A stretch of DNA of 64,000 nucleotides from Xanthostigma xanthostigma (taxonomy: Eukaryota > Arthropoda > Insecta > Raphidioptera > Raphidiidae), in the NCBI GenBank assembly GCA_963575645.1, contig OY754464.1:64888948-64952947 (forward strand), read 5' to 3'. Positions 23,035 to 34,667 of this stretch are shown here, one piece after another; position 1 is the stretch's first letter; each line of letters opens with the position of its first letter. The translations under genes were made by a program, and so were the position numbers. The notes under the pieces are model-generated. The model searched no databases. It saw only the letters and a program-made list of their open reading frames with translations, and was not told where the DNA came from.

Positions 23035-24110
23035 AGTTTAGAAATGAAGTTTCTTACACAATCGAATTGTTAAAATTGATAGTATATGTACACTAGAAAG
23101 CTAAACTTCTATTTTTGTTACAGGTGAGCCCTTACAAATATGTTTTCTTGTCACTAATCTACGTACCTATCTGTAAGTACCCATAGTTTTTATAATCGTT
23201 ATAATATAAAAAAGTGTAGTAAAATTTCGATTAGATTTACAAAGAAAATGTTTTCATTAAATTAATTGAATGAAATTTAGAGAGGAATTTAATGTTATTA
23301 GTTGCTTTCAAAATATTATCCGATAACATCGTTCCGAATAATTACAACATACATTTTGGTGTAAATAAATAATGAATATTGATTTTCATGTAAAAACACC
23401 ATTTTCACGCTTTTTATAAATCATTGTGCTAGGAAATTGAGACAAGCTAACACTGTGAAGTTGTTTTTGGAACATAGAAAATTTCCATGTCGATAACGTA
23501 ATTATATATTAAGAATCGAACTGATAAATCTAAAAATTACCTACTTATTTCAAAATTAGAAATCGCACCCAGTAAAGTAGTCAATTTTTTACCAGCTTCT
23601 AAAAAAGGCCTTATTAATTCGATATTAGGTATTTTTCAAATGTTTGCACAGCCATAACTTTTCGAGAAGTTAACGGATCTGAAAAATTTTGAAACTATTT
23701 TGTTTTTGTATTGTTACCGTCTAATTTTTTTTTAAGTCGACCTAGTCGTTTTTAACTGACTTCAAAAAAGAATGTTTTTTTATATAGGTATAAGTTACCT
23801 GAGATTCTAACCTGAAATGGCCAGTGCTGTACCGTCTCAAATTTTGAAAGGTCTGCAGCAAATTATTTTTTTCACGCAGAGCTACTAAGCCATTTCATTT
23901 TAAAATTATGCTTGCCATGACAGTTAAACATGTTATTTTAATATAAAACGGTAAATATATAAACTATTTAGGTATATATGGAAAAGCAATAAAATTTCAT
24001 ATTTTGTTTGAAACCAAGATCAGCCATCTAAAAGACACCGCCTCCGAGTTATGCTTCTGGTTTTTATTTATTCTTGTGTAGGTTCCAATCACAGTTTTTT
24101 GAATATTCTT
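23035..24110. other. Mostly unrecognised; weak dispersed-repeat sequence
   Basis: At 23580-23780 the sequence TTTTCGAGAAGTTAACGGAT then TTTTTAACTGACTTCAAAAAAG resembles a widespread insect repeat type. It was not matched to another copy in this window. No coding features. Confidence 0.3.
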
Positions 24111-24116
24111 TATTAA

Positions 24117-24655
24117 TGACCATATTCACCGAACGTAAGTAGTTATTTATTCGGTTCATTTGTTTCATTCCTCGGAATAAATAGCGATAATTCTTTTCAC
24201 AAGCATAATTATGTTTACTGCCAGGTATAAATCTATTCTGTCCGAATTATTGAGTATAAATAATTAATTATTTGCCTGAGAAAATTAAATAGCCGCCACA
24301 TAGATTATAATACCTAACCTATATACGTGGAGTATTATATCTGCAGTTAGCTCTTGTAAATTTATTTACGTGTCGTTGTGAAGTGTATACTGTATAGTTG
24401 TAAAACATTAAAGTTCTATATGAAACTTTGTTTTGACGTTTACACTAACACCATCGGTCGAATTTTTGGGTGAACGTTACAATATTCAACAAAAAGAGCA
24501 AGGAGTATAGTGCAGTGTGTATTTTTTTCTTCAACTAACTATATTTCCTGCGGTTATTTGGTTGGTGAATTGAAAGTAAATTTTATTGTCACGAATAAAT
24601 TTGTTTCAAGATTAGTAATATTTCTATCTTTAATAATGTTCGATGATTATAGCCA
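24117..24655. mobile_element. PIF/Harbinger-like MITE, full-length copy (539 bp)
   Basis: Ends TGACCATATTCACCGAAC and, inverted, TGGCTATAATCATCGAAC. It is flanked on both sides by TAA (24114-24116 and 24656-24658), a 3-bp TWA target duplication typical of PIF/Harbinger. The interior is shared with copies at 26029-27026, 29838-30416 and 44452-44938. No transposase frame. Confidence 0.8.
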
Positions 24656-24659
24656 TAAG

Positions 24660-25560
24660 AAGAATATATGAGAATGAGTCATTTTTATTATCTAATATTA
24701 TAATAACGAATTTTCGTTGATGAATGTCTGTTCATCTGTTCGGAACCTATGCCTGCCTAATTACGATGAAACTTTGGTAAGTGCTGTGTTGTGTTTTTAA
24801 GTGATACTGCAATAGGGTGGAGCCGAAGACCCCACTACTGTTGTCACTGCCATGTTTCATCTCAATTGCAAGCCAACTTGCCAAGTCGTGGGTAGCGGCT
24901 AGTTTGTTATAAAAATGTTTATGGAACACACTATATACACATTAAACATGTAGGTACTTTCTTTTTATAAAGAAAAATAAATCGTTTATATTCAAATTAG
25001 ATCTTGGAGATTACTTCGTGGTGTCTAAGCACCATACTGTGTTTTTTTATAGATTTTATTATTGTGTTTAAACATTAAACTGAAAAAGTTAATTGAAAAA
25101 ATGTCAGAGTGACAAATTAAATATTGATGATTATGTACGAAATTTTAATTTATGTCTTTAAAAATATACAGACTCTGTCAAAATATTTGTCGTTCCGTCT
25201 ATCTTAATTTGATCATTTTGAACGGGTCACATTATTTTTTGCATACATATATTTCGTTCTAGTATCCTTCCTCTTAATGCGCACACACTCGTGCGACGAA
25301 ATCAAATCCTGCGAGACAAACACGTACAGACGTGATTTCTGTTGTGGGTTCAACCATTGTTCATGCATTAATTATTAGTCTCGTAGTTATTAGCGATTCA
25401 AATCTGACGGTATTTTGTCACACACTATAGAAAGTTCGCTCGACTGTCCCTATAATGAGCGAGTAGACGCCGTCAGGTCAGAACAATATGTAATAAAAAT
25501 TAATGCTAATAGTCAGCCAATGAGACGCTAATTATATAAACGTTTGAAATGGAGGGAATC
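24660..25560. other. No gene recognised
   Basis: AT-rich. A short dispersed-type stretch at 24745-24900 (ATGAAACTTTGGTAAGTG region) has no second copy here. Confidence 0.3.
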
Positions 25561-25682
25561 AGTAGCCTCTGATTGCTGAGCTCTCAGCATTAATTTATAT
25601 TATTTATTGTTTTTATTTTAGTTCTTTTTTGACGTATTCGAATTTTTTGATTTTATTATTTTTCTCTGATATTTTCTTTAGC

Positions 25683-25785
25683 AGGCATCCATCCCCCCAT
25701 TCTTCAGTATTATTATGGTTGGCATGCCCTTGCCCTCGGCCATCTGAGACTATACTTGTGGGCTGTACACGTGTAGCGACTGAAG
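25683..25785 (+). other. Candidate spliced exon (about 103 nt)
   Basis: A long pyrimidine tract ends TATTTTCTTTAG (acceptor at 25682), followed by a noticeably GC-richer stretch with one open frame (RHPSPHSSV then CPCPRPSETILVGCTRVATE) and a donor, CTGAAG|GTAAAG, at 25785/25786. Acceptor, composition change, open frame and donor coincide. I do not recognise the peptide. It may instead be an element-derived or non-coding exon. Confidence 0.3.
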
Positions 25786-26028
25786 GTAAAGACCTTCGAA
25801 TATGGCCGTTCCCACGCAAATAAATGTTCAACAAAGCAAACTTTATTTGAAAAAGCATACAAAAACCTACATCAAGTGTGCTTAATGATTGTTGATAATT
25901 AGCCCAGGCAGGAACCTAATGTACCGACTGACACAACTGAAACAGTTAGGTGATGTATACATATTATGTAAACACATTCATTTTTCGATTCTACTGGGTG
26001 TCAAAATTTTATCTTCCAATTTAATTTA

Positions 26029-27026
26029 TTGCCATATTCACCGACTAAATAACGGTAATTCAATTCACCAAACATAATTTACGTTTATCTACAGTTTGCT
26101 CTTGTGAATTTATTTACGTATTGTTTATTACCCTTTTGTGGAGTGTATAGTTATAAAACATTAAAGTTAGTGGAAGTTTTGTGTGCAATTGGGTCAGGAT
26201 AAAACATTATTGTTTTGTGAAACTTTTTTTTGACGTTTACACCAACGCCATCGGTTGGATTTTTGGGTGAACGTCAAAATATTCAACAAAAAATTGGTTG
26301 TCTGTAAAGTCGGTTTACGGACGATAGTTTTACGTGATAACGTATTCCGTAATACATAACCTAAATTTATATAATAATTATAATAATTCGAATCTATGAT
26401 ATTGCATCTTTCGCTTCAAATTTAGGTTAATTTTATTTATTAAAATTACTCACCATATAATATAATTGTTTTTTAAACTTTCTTTCTTTCGTATTTATTT
26501 TAAGTCTCAAAGATTAGCTGTCAAAATATTTTGAAAACAATTGTTTCACTGTTTATATAAAATTCCAAAACCTACTTACAATATTTAAGTATTTTCATAC
26601 GTCAAAAAATTGATTTTTATAATGATAAAAAATGTATGAAAACGATTTTTTCGAGAGATGAGACCTAGCTAAAACGATTTTTTGCCCCCCAAAATCCCCT
26701 TTCTGTAAATTTCATCCAAATCGTTAGGGCCGTTTTCGAGAAAAGCACGCACAGGGTCAGGCGGAACGTTACGAACGTTAGGAACGTTACACTTTTTCGT
26801 GCATGCAGCCGGTGTTTTATCAATTTATAAGATTGGTGATTCATCAATTTATAAGACGTTATCACGTCAAAAAAGCAAGTAATATAAGTACAGTATATAT
26901 TTATTTTTTAACTAACTTTTCTAGCTGATATTTTCCTCTGTGGATTTAAAGTAAATTTTATTCTAACGAATACATATTTCAAGATTAGTAACTTCTATCT
27001 TTCACAGTGTTCGGTGAATAAGGGCA
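26029..27026. mobile_element. PIF/Harbinger-like MITE, copy split by an insertion
   Basis: Left part 26029-26293 starts TTGCCATATTCACCGAC; right part about 26886-27026 ends GTTCGGTGAATAAGGGCA. Both are flanked by TTA (26026-26028; 27027-27029). The interior follows the intact copy at 24117 but is interrupted in the TATTCAACAAAAA region by about 590 bp of other repeats. Confidence 0.75.
26294..26885. mobile_element. Insertion inside the split MITE
   Basis: Begins TTGTCTGTAAAGTCGGTTTA then GACGATAGTTTTACGTGATAACG and ends near GACGTTATCACGTCAAAAAA, so ACGTGATAACGT and its complement frame the block. Inside, 26545-26750 is an inverted copy of the repeat at 15192-15520. The block is therefore at least a two-layer nest. 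Confidence 0.55.
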
Positions 27027-27179
27027 TTAATAATAACGAAAAACAGGAAATACTTGAAACGTTATGATTTTATTTTAAAGTAAAAATGTTGCGGCTAATG
27101 ATGAAAGGCGATTTTTAAGTGACTCTGTCTTCTCATTTGACATGCTAACATTATTTTCTTAAAATTTTTACAAAATATA

Positions 27180-28030
27180 TAATAATAATAAAGCCTATTC
27201 TTCCCACTGCAGGGAAAAGGCCTCCCCCATTTCGATCCGGTGCCGACGATCTTCTGTTGTGCGAGTTCAAAGGGGGCCCGCAAATTTCGCAATCTCGTCC
27301 CTCCATCTTATTTTTTGTCGACCCACTTTCCTTTTTCCGTATATAGGGTACCACTCTGTTGATCTATTTATATGTCTACTTGTTGTCTGTAAGTCGGTAA
27401 ATATGGCCTGCCCAATTCTATTTTGATCTTCTACACACAGAAATTATATCTTACTCTTTTGTTTTTAGTCTGATATCTTTACATCTTATTTTGTGTTTTA
27501 TTTTAACATATTTTGATCCGTAAGATAAAATTGGTATTATGCAAGCATTGAACACTTTTGTTTTTAGAGAGATCGGCAAGTTGTTTTTAAATATGAATTT
27601 GAGGGACCGCTTCCATGCTTTGTTACACCTTAAATTTATTTCTGATGTCTGTTTGAACGATATATTTTGACCGAGGTATATAAATTCGTTTACATATTCT
27701 ATTTCGTAATTGTCCACATAATTTTTTTTTCCACTTTTGTTTGATATTAACTTTGTTTTATTCAAATTTATATTTAGGCCTATTGTTTTTCCTTCAGTGT
27801 TTAGTTGGTTAAAAATTAATTGTATTTGTTCACTAGAAGCGCTGAAGATCACAATATCGTCAGCGAATCTCAGGTGTGTTAGTTTTCATATTTCTCCATC
27901 TTAATTCGGGCTAGACTGTGTTCATATAATATGTATTTTATTATTCTAATATATTTTAGTTGAACTCGTTGGCTTTCGAGTGCTTCAAACACCGCTGAGT
28001 GTTCGACAGAATCGAACGCTTTTGTGTAAT
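27180..28030 (-). pseudogene. Non-LTR retrotransposon remnant: reverse transcriptase and C-terminus
   Basis: Minus strand, in order: YTKAFDSVEHSAVFEALES (about 28020-27960; the finger/palm region), FADDIVIFSAS (about 27875-27840; the catalytic FADD box), a 133-codon open stretch to 27451, then the C-terminal zone with TEWYPIYGKRK, RQKIRWRDEIAKFAGPL, a TGA in place of the expected Trp, and GEAFSLQWEE before TAG and an (ATT)n tail. The segment normally holding the QG-x-x-(L/I)S motif between the first two boxes is deleted. Resembles the RTE clade. Not functional. Confidence 0.8.
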
Positions 28031-28039
28031 TTTACAAAA

Positions 28040-28900
28040 TATATTCTGTCCAAATTCTGCAAAGAAATTAATAGTGTTATATCGAAGCTATTCACTTCTC
28101 TAAACGATACTAATCTGTCTGGTGCTAATTTTAGGCAAAAGTAACACCGTTTTTAAATTTGTAAGTGTTTGATACAACGTTCTTATTGACACTGACGCGA
28201 GTAAAGTCGCGGGTAAGCCTAGTAATATAATTATGTACCTACATAAACATGAAAGATATCTACTTAATTATACTCGTTGTAACCCGAGCGAAAAAAAAAT
28301 TCTCAGATAAGTTCGGTTAAAACAACACATTTTAATTAACAAATTTAAATTGTAAATTGCGTTTTTTCTGTGCTTCAACATAAAAAAAGAAAAAAAGTAA
28401 AATTAAATAAAATGTATTTAAAACATTGAAAACCTTTTGTAACGAGCATTTACATATTATGAACAATCGTTCAAAAAATTAAATGAAATTACATAATGCA
28501 GACAGGTATCTAATTGACCACGACGTTCATTTGTTTCTGTCTGAATCTATAAAACAAAATTAAACCGACTTCACGCGATCTACATTCTACGGGTTGTTTT
28601 AAAAAAGTTGTCACTTTGCTTACCGAAACTATAGAATTGCTTTTTTTAGGGTTAGAATCTTCATTACAAAATACTTTCTGTAAAAAAAATATAAAAAACC
28701 GACGTCAAAGGAAGCCATTAAACTGAGTAAAATATGTAATTAAATTTTGAAGTGGGCTCCAATTTAATAAAAGCAGACATGTAATTGCAGGTTATGTTTC
28801 AAGTGCGTGAATTACTATTTTATGACATCGTGTGACACTATGGTAAAACGAATGCTTAATTTAAAACTGAGTTAATTTGAGCATTCATGTTTATGATATT
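28040..28900. other. No gene recognised
   Basis: AT-rich; fragments such as AAACCGACTTCACGCGATCT (28563) resemble dispersed insect repeats. Nothing coding. Confidence 0.3.
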
Positions 28901-28914
28901 TTATTTTTTCAAAC

Positions 28915-29505
28915 ACTGTTGGCAAAAAACTACAATATACACTGTAACACTGGTCACTACTGCTATAAGCCATTTATGTAAGTATACGTCATACCGCCGA
29001 ATCAAAACCGGCAAAGGTGTTGACATGAAATAGATTCAGTGAACATTTCTATAGTCATAAATGCTTATTTGTACTAAAGTGCTGACGGTAAATGCAGCAC
29101 AGAACCGATCTAAATAACACACTAAAACTTGTGAGTCAGGAGTTGCACAATGCACACCGGGGGTATTTGATATGACACTGGTTAGAAATCAGATGATGCT
29201 ATAATTGTTACATTTTTCCAAACACCGTTGACAACAAACTGCAATACTAGTCACTACTGTCATACGCCGTGTGTCGTGTATCATGTATAAGTATGTCCGA
29301 CATGCGTATACCGCCGAGTCTGGTGTTGACTGAATGAGATAAATTCAGTGAACACTTCTAGCACATGATAGTGATAGATGTTTATTTGTGCTGATGTGCT
29401 GACAGTAAATGCAGCTCAAGGCCGATCTAAATTCCACGCTATAACTTGTGAAACTTGTGAATCAGGAGTTGCACGGTGTACACCGGGGGTATTTGAGGAT
29501 GCCGT
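28915..29505. repeat. Diverged two-copy direct repeat, unit about 295 bp
   Basis: Unit 1 (about 28915-29195) and unit 2 (about 29213-29505) share in order: AACACTGTTGGCAA/AACACCGTTGACAA, GTCACTACTG, ATACCGCCGA, TTCAGTGAACA, GTGCTGAC(G/A)GTAAATGCAGC, CCGATCTAAAT and CAGGAGTTGCAC followed by ACACCGGGGGTATTTGA. The 65-codon frame at 29378-29575 lies in unit 2 but is not conserved as a frame in unit 1. Confidence 0.8.
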
Positions 29506-29837
29506 TTCGTGTGCTGCAGAACAGCGCCATGAACGAAAGAAATTCTGCCGCACAGAACACACTCGAGTTTTGTAGTTTGTCAGTAGCGTTGATTGTGTAA
29601 CTACTACGCTATCTCCTAATATTAATTATTATTGGTTAAATGTGGAAAATATATTTAATTAAGAAATTATGAAGTACCTAAGATATTGGTTGTTCTGCAG
29701 CAATCATAGAGGAACCACCACTGGGTTATGTGCGTCCATTTTTTGCCTGCAAGCCGTATGAAAGCAATAACAATTTAATATAAAAAATAAAGTGTGCATA
29801 TTATATAAATAGTGCCCGTCACACTCTACATGTTTTA

Positions 29838-30416
29838 TGCCCATATTCACCGAACACAATTTAAGATAGAAGTTACTATTCTTAAAACAAATTTATTTAT
29901 TAGAATAAAATTTACTTTCAATTCACCAAGCAAAATAATAGGTAGAAAAATTAGTTAAACAATAATTATACTTTGCACTATACCTACTCCTTGCCCTTTT
30001 TGTTGAATATTTTGAAGTTCACCCAAAAATACGACCGATTTTTAAACGTCAAAAAAAAATTCATAAAATAATAATGTCTTATCCTAACCTAATTGCACAC
30101 AAAATATCCACTAACTTAATGTTTTGCAGTTATACACTTTACAAAAGGTTAATAAACAACACATAGTTAGATTCACAAGAGCAACTGTAGATATAACACT
30201 CCACGTTTATAGGTTACGTATTTTGATCTATGTGGCGGCCATTATTACTTTATCAGGCGAATACACATTTATACCCTTGAAGTAAAACAGATTTATAACT
30301 GCGGTTAACATAATTACGTTTGGTGAATTGAATTATCGTTATTTATTCGGAAGAATAGTTACCTGAAGAACGAATGAACCGAATCAATATCCATTTACGT
30401 TCGGTCAGTATGCTCA
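29838..30416. mobile_element. PIF/Harbinger-like MITE, inverted full-length copy (579 bp)
   Basis: Ends TGCCCATATTCACCGAAC and (inverted) TGAGCATACTGACCGAAC; flanks TTA (29835-29837) and TTA (30417-30419). The interior is the reverse complement of the 24117 copy, including AAACATTAAAGTTA and TAGCCGCCACATAGAT-type landmarks. Confidence 0.8.
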
Positions 30417-30800
30417 TTATAAAAATTCTTGAAAGGATTATTCAGTATGTTTTGCATGTAAATTTTTTTTATTGCTTATGAATTTTGAGTCATTTTTATT
30501 TTTGTTTTCTCCTGGGATTTTATTAGATAACCGTATCATTGCGTTACGGGTACACTTATGCGTTACTGAAAGATGGGAAAAATTTGTTTTTAATTTAGAT
30601 TTGTTGCGAGTAATATATACACAGCAGCCGTAGTGGCGGCAGTAACGGGTCACACAGACAAGTACCAGACGCCCACGTAACGACTGCGCAACATTCTCTG
30701 TCTCTCTCTTCCACCCTCCGGCAACCTCTTCCAGCTACAATCTCTCGTTTCAGTTTTGCGAATCGACAGTGGAACACTATAGACAGTATAGACTATAGAG

Positions 30801-31315
30801 CAGAGGTTCCCAAACATTTTTGTCTCGTAGACCACCTGCCATGTTTTTCGGTTTTGGGGTTTTTTGCAAATTCATTAATTTCAAATGTATTTTTGACAAC
30901 CGGTATAATACTACTCACTTTGAACGATTTAAATTTATAACGGTAGTGAAATGTAGTGTGAAATGTTTAGTTTTATACATTTATCAATATTATTAGATTC
31001 AAATTAAACGAATCAAATTAAAATTTAATTTGTTACATAAAATAACTAAGCAAAAAATAAATGCTTTTAGTGTGAAGGATGAACCTGATGCTTTAATAAT
31101 AAATTTTCAACATTTGGCATCAATTTAGTTAGATTTAATCTTAATTCTCTTCGGTAACGATGTCCAGTTTGTTTCTTTTTTTGTTAAGAGATTCACTATC
31201 GTTGACCCCCATTTTCATTTCATGGACCCCCAATTTTTTTTCCCCGCTGACATGGACCCCTTGCAAGTTGTCGTCGACCCCTGGGGGTCAATATAGACCA
31301 CTTTGGGAATCACTG
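30801..31315. mobile_element. hAT-type non-autonomous element (515 bp)
   Basis: Ends CAGAGGTTCCCAAACATTTT and, inverted, CAGTGATTCCCAAAGTGG. The 8-bp flank CTATAGAG is perfect on both sides (30793-30800 and 31316-31323). The right side carries a GACCCC(C/T)-rich stretch (TGACCCCCATTTTC, GTCGACCCCTGGGGGTC). CAGNGGTTCCCAA ends with an 8-bp duplication are classic hAT. No transposase frame. Confidence 0.9.
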
Positions 31316-31419
31316 CTATAGAGTATAGACTTTAACGATGGCAGCAGCAGTATACAAATAACTGTTCGCAATGAGCCCTGTGCGAAAATGATTTTGCACT
31401 TTACGCGTAATGATATATA

Positions 31420-32084
31420 GTCCAGTCAAAATAAACATTTCAATTTACTATAATTCGCATAGAGCTAAAAATTGGTGCATGTACTAAGTACATTATTACA
31501 AATAAAATATTAAAAGTTCCCACCGATCCTACATCTGTTTCAAAATTTGTTCAAGGTCGAAGTTATCGGTTTTTAGCACTTTTCTCGTAAACGGTAAACG
31601 TTATCTAAAATAGGACAAAAGTTATCATGCAATTGTCTACAAAAACTGTTCTTACACTTTTTTTCATACGAATCACTGTTTCTGATATATGGGACCAAAA
31701 TATCTATGTACGTACTGAACGTATTTATCAAAAATAGCGTTAAATATTAATATGCATATTAGTATTTTCAATGTATGAAATTGTCATTTTTAAAAGAATT
31801 GTGATTCGTAGGAAAAAAAGTATAAGAACAATTCTTGTAGACAATTGTATGATCTACAACTTTTGTCTGACCTATTTTTAGATAACATTTACCGTTTACG
31901 AGAAAAGTGCAAAAAACCGATACTTTTAACCTTTGACCTTGAATAAATTTTTTAGCAGATGTAGGATGTTGGGAACTTTTGGTATTTTATTTGTAATAGT
32001 ATACCTAAGACCTGTACCAATTTTCAGCTCTATGCGAATTATTGTAAACCTATACCACTATTTGTTTGTCGATTTTGACTGGAT
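31420..32084. mobile_element. TA-flanked foldback MITE (665 bp)
   Basis: Ends GTCCAGTCAAAAT and, inverted, ATCCAGTCAAAAT; flanks TA on each side (31418-31419; 32085-32086). The two halves are imperfect reverse complements almost to the centre, e.g. TTTCTCGTAAACGGTAAACG (left) and its complement near 31889-31907. The TA duplication points to Tc1/mariner-type mobilisation, which is inferred. No coding capacity. Confidence 0.8.
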
Positions 32085-32089
32085 TAATA

Positions 32090-32985
32090 TATTGTGGCGA
32101 GCTGTGATATGTTGAAAACGAACGCACAATCAAAAACCTAACCTCAAATCAAAACTTTAAAATCAAATCAGCAGCCGTCAGGCATTCAGCTAACATCTCT
32201 GGTGAATCCTAACACTCATAAACGCTCTTAAAAACTACTAACACCGACGGTATATCTTTTAACACCTTCGCTTACACAAACTCAATGACGTCGTATCAAA
32301 TAACCAGTTGTCTGTGTACTACTATAAACAAAAATAATATTATAATGCATACACAAACAAAATAATATTCATGCCAATTTTTATGTCTTGCCGTTATTAC
32401 AATCAGTATTACTGATCTTCTGTTTCACTTCAATTCAAAGTATCTTACAGTGTGCCAAGTGAGACAGCACGTGGATACTGTTCCACTGACACTTCCTACG
32501 TTCAAAGCAACTTTTATTGAACTCTTGTCAAAATACGACGCAGTTTTGGATGCACCTTCTGAGGAGGTGGCTAAAAAGGAAATAATTCACTAGAGTTGAC
32601 TGGCGGGAGGAAGATTTCGGTATCGGTCTAACAAACATTCACGAATATTTTCTAAACCATTCTCTAATATTTTCTATCGACCATGGTCGATAAACATGTT
32701 CAATTTCTGTGCTTTTAGAGTTGACTTTCTTATCCGATATTCTAATCATTGACTCGTATTGTGATATTTCCCAAACTCAAAATATAAAAAAAGCGTTTCT
32801 AAGGTTCACAACACCAACTTCCCAGTTTGATGAATATTTAATATTAGTAACACCTAATAAAAACACAGAAAGGTGAACATTTTTATTATTAAAATAAAAA
32901 CAATATTTTTTTTGTCTAAACTGATTTTAATAGCCCAACTAATTAATAAACGCATATAATATACTCAATTTCTTTTTAAGTAATA
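32090..32985. other. No gene recognised
   Basis: AT-rich DNA. A short block around 32440-32640 is richer in GC but has no usable frame or domain. Confidence 0.3.
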
Positions 32986-32993
32986 ATATACAA

Positions 32994-33509
32994 AAAAACT
33001 CCGGGTCGCAGTGCCAAACCCTGCCGACAATATAGTGTATTTGCTTTTATAGGCAGTGTGGCTCTATTGTATGAACTTAACTTTGTTTTTGAACAAAATA
33101 AAAAAAATTAACCCTTAATACACCCCTTAAAACAACATTTTTTACTTAATTTCAATACTACATATCAATTCAACATCTGTACCAAATTATATACACCCTT
33201 CAGTATGTAAATCTATATCAGTAAACATGTGTTTTCATGAAATTTGTAAGTCCGGTCCTGTCGGGCCGATTTTTTTTAAATTTTAGCAGCATATTTTAAT
33301 AATTACTAAAGGGTTAAATTTCAAATTTGAAACGATTCCGAAAATTTTTTCGGTATTTTTGGGCCCGAAAAATTTTTTTAACCCCTAAATACTACCCTTA
33401 ACGTGGCCCGATTGGGCCCATTTTAAATAGGCTTCGTGCGGTGATGGATTCCAACATGTGGCCCAAATTTCGTTTAAATCGATTAAGTCTGTCGAGAGTT
33501 ATCGTGCTA

Positions 33510-33550
<41 letters not shown>

Positions 33551-33682
33551 TAAACATACTTTTCCAAAAATGGTGCCAAAGTGTTTAGGAGGCTATGAAA
33601 CGTCGAGAAATTTTGGTCCGACCCCTAGGTCCCGCCATCCGACCGACGCCAATAGTGTAAGTGCCTTATGGCAAATACACTA
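32994..33682 (+). mobile_element. (TA)n-core repeat family, complete copy (about 690 bp)
   Basis: Runs from AAACTCCGGGTCGCAGTGCC to GCAAATACACTA. An inverted pair, TAGTGTATTTGC (33033) and GCAAATACACTA (33671), frames 650 bp of it, but the conserved sequence extends about 39 bp left of that. A (TA)n tract lies at 33511-33545. Other copies are at 6110-6668 plus 13597-13755 (split) and 54233-54567 (minus, partial). No reading frame is conserved between copies. Confidence 0.8.
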
Positions 33683-33689
33683 ATAAATA

Positions 33690-34340
33690 AAATAAGATAC
33701 GAAACAGTATCAACATATTGCAATGACGCATTTCTAGGTTAGGTTATGATATTTGTCAAGGAAGATTGCGACTCATAAATACGTCATACGGAACACTACG
33801 GAACCCATATCATGTGTGTGGCCAATACTCGCTTGGCCGGTTTTTTAATCATTATTGTCTGTTCTTAAAGGCTAAACAAAAGTAAACTCGCTATGTTCTA
33901 TAAAATAAGACAGAACTGCATCTATGTATGCTCCCCCTCCTCCCAAGCTGAATATATTATAGCTAATCGTCGAGGCATCGAATAATATATCGCAAAAACA
34001 TTGAAATGGCATTTATCTTCCATCATATTTTGACCCTTTTCTTACACCATCAACCAACATTTTCTTTTCCACAGCGCTATTCATTATATAAATGCATTTC
34101 TACTGATTGTTCCATTAATTGCAGCTAGAACAAGAATCATAATAGTAGTATGTGTATCAAGAGTAAAATTATTTGTGTTAAAAACGAGTGCCAACGAGTT
34201 TTCACAGTCACACGCTCGAGATATACACTATATTCTGTACACGTAGCTCTATAAATTAATTGGTTTTAATTTCATTTTGGGTTTATTTTCAAAATCTCTC
34301 ACAAGAGACAGTCAAACATTAACGTAGTATAGAATTGATA
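33690..34340. other. No gene recognised
   Basis: AT-rich DNA without repeats matched elsewhere in the window. Confidence 0.3.
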
Positions 34341-34345
34341 TAGTC

Positions 34346-34639
34346 TAGGGGTGGGTGAGCCCATGGCATGCGACAGATTATTGTTGGCACGGCATTGATT
34401 GAGGTGCAAAATCGATATAATTAAAAATATGATCGATCTCGAAAAAAATTGACTATCATCAAATAACAAATACGAAAATGACGTAAATGTATTATCAAAA
34501 TTATTATTTTTATCTACATGCTTGATTCATTTATTTAACAACTAGGTAAATTCTTTGGTTGCTTTTCGGCACGTCATAGATACATTAAACATTTTTGAAA
34601 AAAATTGGCACGTAGTCGTAGAAAGGTTCATCACCCCTG
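34346..34639. mobile_element. hAT-type non-autonomous element (294 bp)
   Basis: Ends TAGGGGTGGGTGA and, inverted, CAGGGGTGATGAA; flanks ATATAGTC (34338-34345) and GTATAGTC (34640-34647), 7 of 8 identical. Internal GGCACG motifs lie near both ends. No transposase. Confidence 0.75.
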
Positions 34640-34667
34640 GTATAGTCAATTTTGGACTCTTGGGTAT

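Noticed and set aside
27095..27354. Two overlapping minus-strand frames of 65-67 codons
   Set aside because: Off-frame readings of the LINE C-terminus; the true frame contains a TGA and is not open over this length.
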